Assembly (NCBI GenBank): GCA_022573485.1
Contig: JACZTW010000218.1
Location: 1-6,631 of the forward strand
Direction of reading: 5' to 3'
Length of the DNA: 6,631 nt
From: Planctomycetota bacterium
GTDB lineage: Bacteria > Planctomycetota > Phycisphaerae > UBA1845 > CAIVHJ01
The position numbers and the translations under genes were made by a program. Below are positions 5,079 to 6,631 of this stretch, one piece after another (position 1 is the stretch's first letter; each line of letters opens with the position of its first letter). A model generated the notes under the pieces. It was not told the DNA's origin and searched no databases. It saw nothing but the letters and a program-made list of their open reading frames with translations.

Positions 5079-6379
5079 GCATGACAAAGCTCAAGTACCA
5101 GCTGTTGCCACCTCTGCGGAGCGACGAGGCCGAGGCGCTAAAGCAGAGCATCGAACGCGAAGGGGTCCGGGTCCCAATTCTCGTCGATGAGGACGGCAAT
5201 ATCCTAGACGGCCATCACCGCTTCAGTGCCGACAAGGACGCACCACGCCAAGTCGTCACCGGTCTTTCGGAATCCCAAAAGAAAGCACTCGTTTTCCGGC
5301 ATCATCGCGCACGCCGAAACATGACCCCCGACCAATGGCAGGACGCCAGCAGGCAAATGCGTGAGACGGCCCTGGAACTCAAGCAGGAAGGGCATACTCA
5401 GGCTGATGTGGCGGCAGAACTCGGCGTCTCGCAACAGACTGTTTCCGATTGGTTTCGGGATATCAAGAATACCGGTGTCGGTAAAGCTGATAGCCGCTTG
5501 GATGCGAGGCTGAAGATCCCAACCCCGGCCCATCCGGTGATATTCGGGAGGGTGGAGCAGGGCGAGTCGCAGGAGCAAGTCGCCGCCGACTACGGCGTCC
5601 GCCAATCTCGTATCAGTCAAATATGCAGCACCCAGCGGAAGAAACGAGCAGAGTCCGAAAGACTCGCAAACAGCACAGCCGCCGACGGGCCAACGTGGAG
5701 AGTTACGTCCGCTCAAGATGTTGTTCAATGCGACGTGCTGATCACTGATCCACCATACGGGATTCTCGACGAGCCCTGGGAACCGGCTGACCTGCGATCG
5801 TTCACGATAGGGTGGGCCTCCAGGTGGGATGCGTGCGGCGCTGATCTCATTCTCATTTTCTGGAGTCAGGGTCATCTCACCGATGGGAAAGAGTGGTTCA
5901 GCCAATCGTTGGGGAACTACGCGTATCAGCAGCAATTGGTCTGGCACTACCCCAACAACAAGAAACCGCAGTCTCGACTGATGTTCAAGCAGACCTGGGA
6001 GCCCATCTTCGTCTTCCGGAAATGCAACTGCGATCGCAAGATCGAAATCCAGCCCGGCCCTTGGGGCGATGACCTAAAGGGGTTCGACTGCCACGTGGCC
6101 CCGGTACCGCAATCCAACTTCAACGGCGCGAATCGCAAGTTGCATCCTGCCCAGAAGCCGTTGTCGGCGATGCGGTGGCTTGTCGCCGCTACCACTCGGC
6201 CGAACGAACTGGTGCGCGATCCGTTTTGTGGGTCGGGCACGACCGGCATTGCCACACGACAACTCGGCCGCAGATTTCACGGTATCGAGTCGGACGTAAA
6301 CATGGGCAAACTTGCGCGACAACGAATTGAAACCTACGGGAGCTGTCCAGATTCTCGAACATCGGGAGAGCCAAGCTGA
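5075..6379 (+). CDS. ParB-like domain fused to HTH and N6/N4 DNA methyltransferase
   Basis: The protein has 434 residues. GTG 5075 overlaps the previous stop as GTGA; ATG 5081, two codons later, is an alternative. Residues about 6-80 are a ParB/Srx-type N-terminal domain with the signature ILDGHHR (43-49). Two helix-turn-helix units follow: TQADVAAELGVSQQTVSDWF (108-127) and QEQVAADYGVRQSRISQI (166-183). Residues about 205-425 are an N6_N4 methyltransferase: DPPYG (225-229), then HPAQKP (357-362), then DPFCGSGTT (382-390). The catalytic DPPY before the SAM-binding FxGxG gives the beta-class order. It should transfer a methyl group from SAM to adenine N6 or cytosine N4 in DNA. No partner endonuclease is visible, so it looks like an orphan modification enzyme of the element. 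The ParB and HTH parts may supply target choice. The HTH at 108-127 is strong, the second weaker. Confidence 0.92.
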   Translation: MSMTKLKYQLLPPLRSDEAEALKQSIEREGVRVPILVDEDGNILDGHHRFSADKDAPRQVVTGLSESQKKALVFRHHRARRNMTPDQWQDASRQMRETALELKQEGHTQADVAAELGVSQQTVSDWFRDIKNTGVGKADSRLDARLKIPTPAHPVIFGRVEQGESQEQVAADYGVRQSRISQICSTQRKKRAESERLANSTAADGPTWRVTSAQDVVQCDVLITDPPYGILDEPWEPADLRSFTIGWASRWDACGADLILIFWSQGHLTDGKEWFSQSLGNYAYQQQLVWHYPNNKKPQSRLMFKQTWEPIFVFRKCNCDRKIEIQPGPWGDDLKGFDCHVAPVPQSNFNGANRKLHPAQKPLSAMRWLVAATTRPNELVRDPFCGSGTTGIATRQLGRRFHGIESDVNMGKLARQRIETYGSCPDSRTSGEPS

Positions 6380-6391
6380 GGCGTGACTGAC

Positions 6392-6631
6392 ATGGACTTG
6401 GACGGAATTCCAGTCAAATACCATTCGCTGTACCGACGGGCAATGAGCGGCCGGAGCCGCAAAGCGGCAACGAGAATTTTCTGCCTGCAATGCGTCGGCT
6501 GGCAGCCGAGCGAAGTTGCGAAATGCACCGCCCCGAGCTGCCCATTGTTCCCATACAGGATGTCATCAGGCGTCGATAGTCGGCACTTGAGCGAGCAAGC
6601 GGCCGCGATCGCCGCCAAAGTGGACCCAGGG
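6392..6631 (+). CDS. Cys4 putative zinc-binding phage-type protein (partial)
   Basis: The first 80 residues are visible; the ORF runs off the right edge. ATG 6392 follows the methyltransferase stop by 12 bases, with GAGG about ten bases upstream. A GTG at 6383 in frame sits too close to that site. Residues 10-30 are basic (YRRAMSGRSRKAA). Then comes Cys31-x2-Cys34 and Cys45-x4-Cys50 within CLQC, EVAKC and CPLFPYR. This pattern (C-x2-C, about ten residues, C-x4-CPL-x-PYR) is one I know from small uncharacterised proteins of phages and prophages, presumably a zinc ribbon. The exact role is unknown. It supports the mobile-element reading of the right half. Confidence 0.75.
   Translation, partial: MDLDGIPVKYHSLYRRAMSGRSRKAATRIFCLQCVGWQPSEVAKCTAPSCPLFPYRMSSGVDSRHLSEQAAAIAAKVDPG

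Noticed and set aside
5204..5947. Long minus-strand open frame opposite the ParB-methyltransferase gene
   Set aside because: The plus strand carries ILDGHHR, DPPY and FCGSG motifs in one frame; the antisense frame has none and is a shadow.
1..6631. CRISPR array
   Set aside because: No repeat of 20-40 bases recurs at regular spacing; the only regular repeats are the 10-bp phased hexamers.

Overview
This 6.6 kb window comes from a moderately GC-rich bacterium. Two secreted lipoproteins show a double-membrane-type envelope. The style of the mobile genes (excisionase-like HTH, TubC_N-like protein, ParB-methylase fusion, Cys4 phage-type protein) is what I would expect in Planctomycetota or a similar lineage. 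That placement is an impression from gene style, and no rRNA or other marker supports it.

The layout has two parts. Left part (1-974, minus strand): two lipoprotein genes four bases apart. The first is a 244-aa GNA1162/CsgG-like lipoprotein of unknown function. The second is the N-terminus of a lipoprotein resembling the start of M48-family metallopeptidases, which runs off the left edge. These look like ordinary chromosomal envelope genes. Then comes a 469-bp gene-free stretch (975-1443), rich in short inverted repeats. It contains a sigma70-like promoter (1272-1299) and a 9-bp perfect stem that buries the Shine-Dalgarno site of the next gene.

Right part (1444-6631, plus strand): a module that looks like the replication/modification segment of an integrated mobile element. 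It starts with an unrecognised 199-aa protein with a possible DNA-binding C-terminus. A 222-bp control region follows, with a GATACGTATC palindrome and four GATACG-type hexamers spaced exactly 10 bp apart. Downstream is a tightly packed, probably co-transcribed set: an AlpA/excisionase-like HTH protein, a doubtful small basic ORF, a coiled-coil small protein, a 585-aa P-loop ATPase resembling the helicase part of mobile-element primase-helicases, a TubC_N-like protein, a ParB-HTH-HTH-DNA methyltransferase fusion, and a Cys4 putative zinc-binding protein cut by the right edge. Most junctions are ATGA, TGATG or GTGA overlaps, which implies translational coupling.

The order regulator/excisionase, small proteins, replicative ATPase, modification enzyme recalls P4-like or PICI-like satellites and integrative mobilizable elements. 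No integrase, structural gene or attachment site is visible here. The most interesting signals are the 10-bp phased hexamer array, the SD-burying hairpin, a 26-bp imperfect inverted repeat inside the 3' end of the ATPase gene, and an apparent decayed copy of the TubC_N-like gene start upstream of the ATPase.
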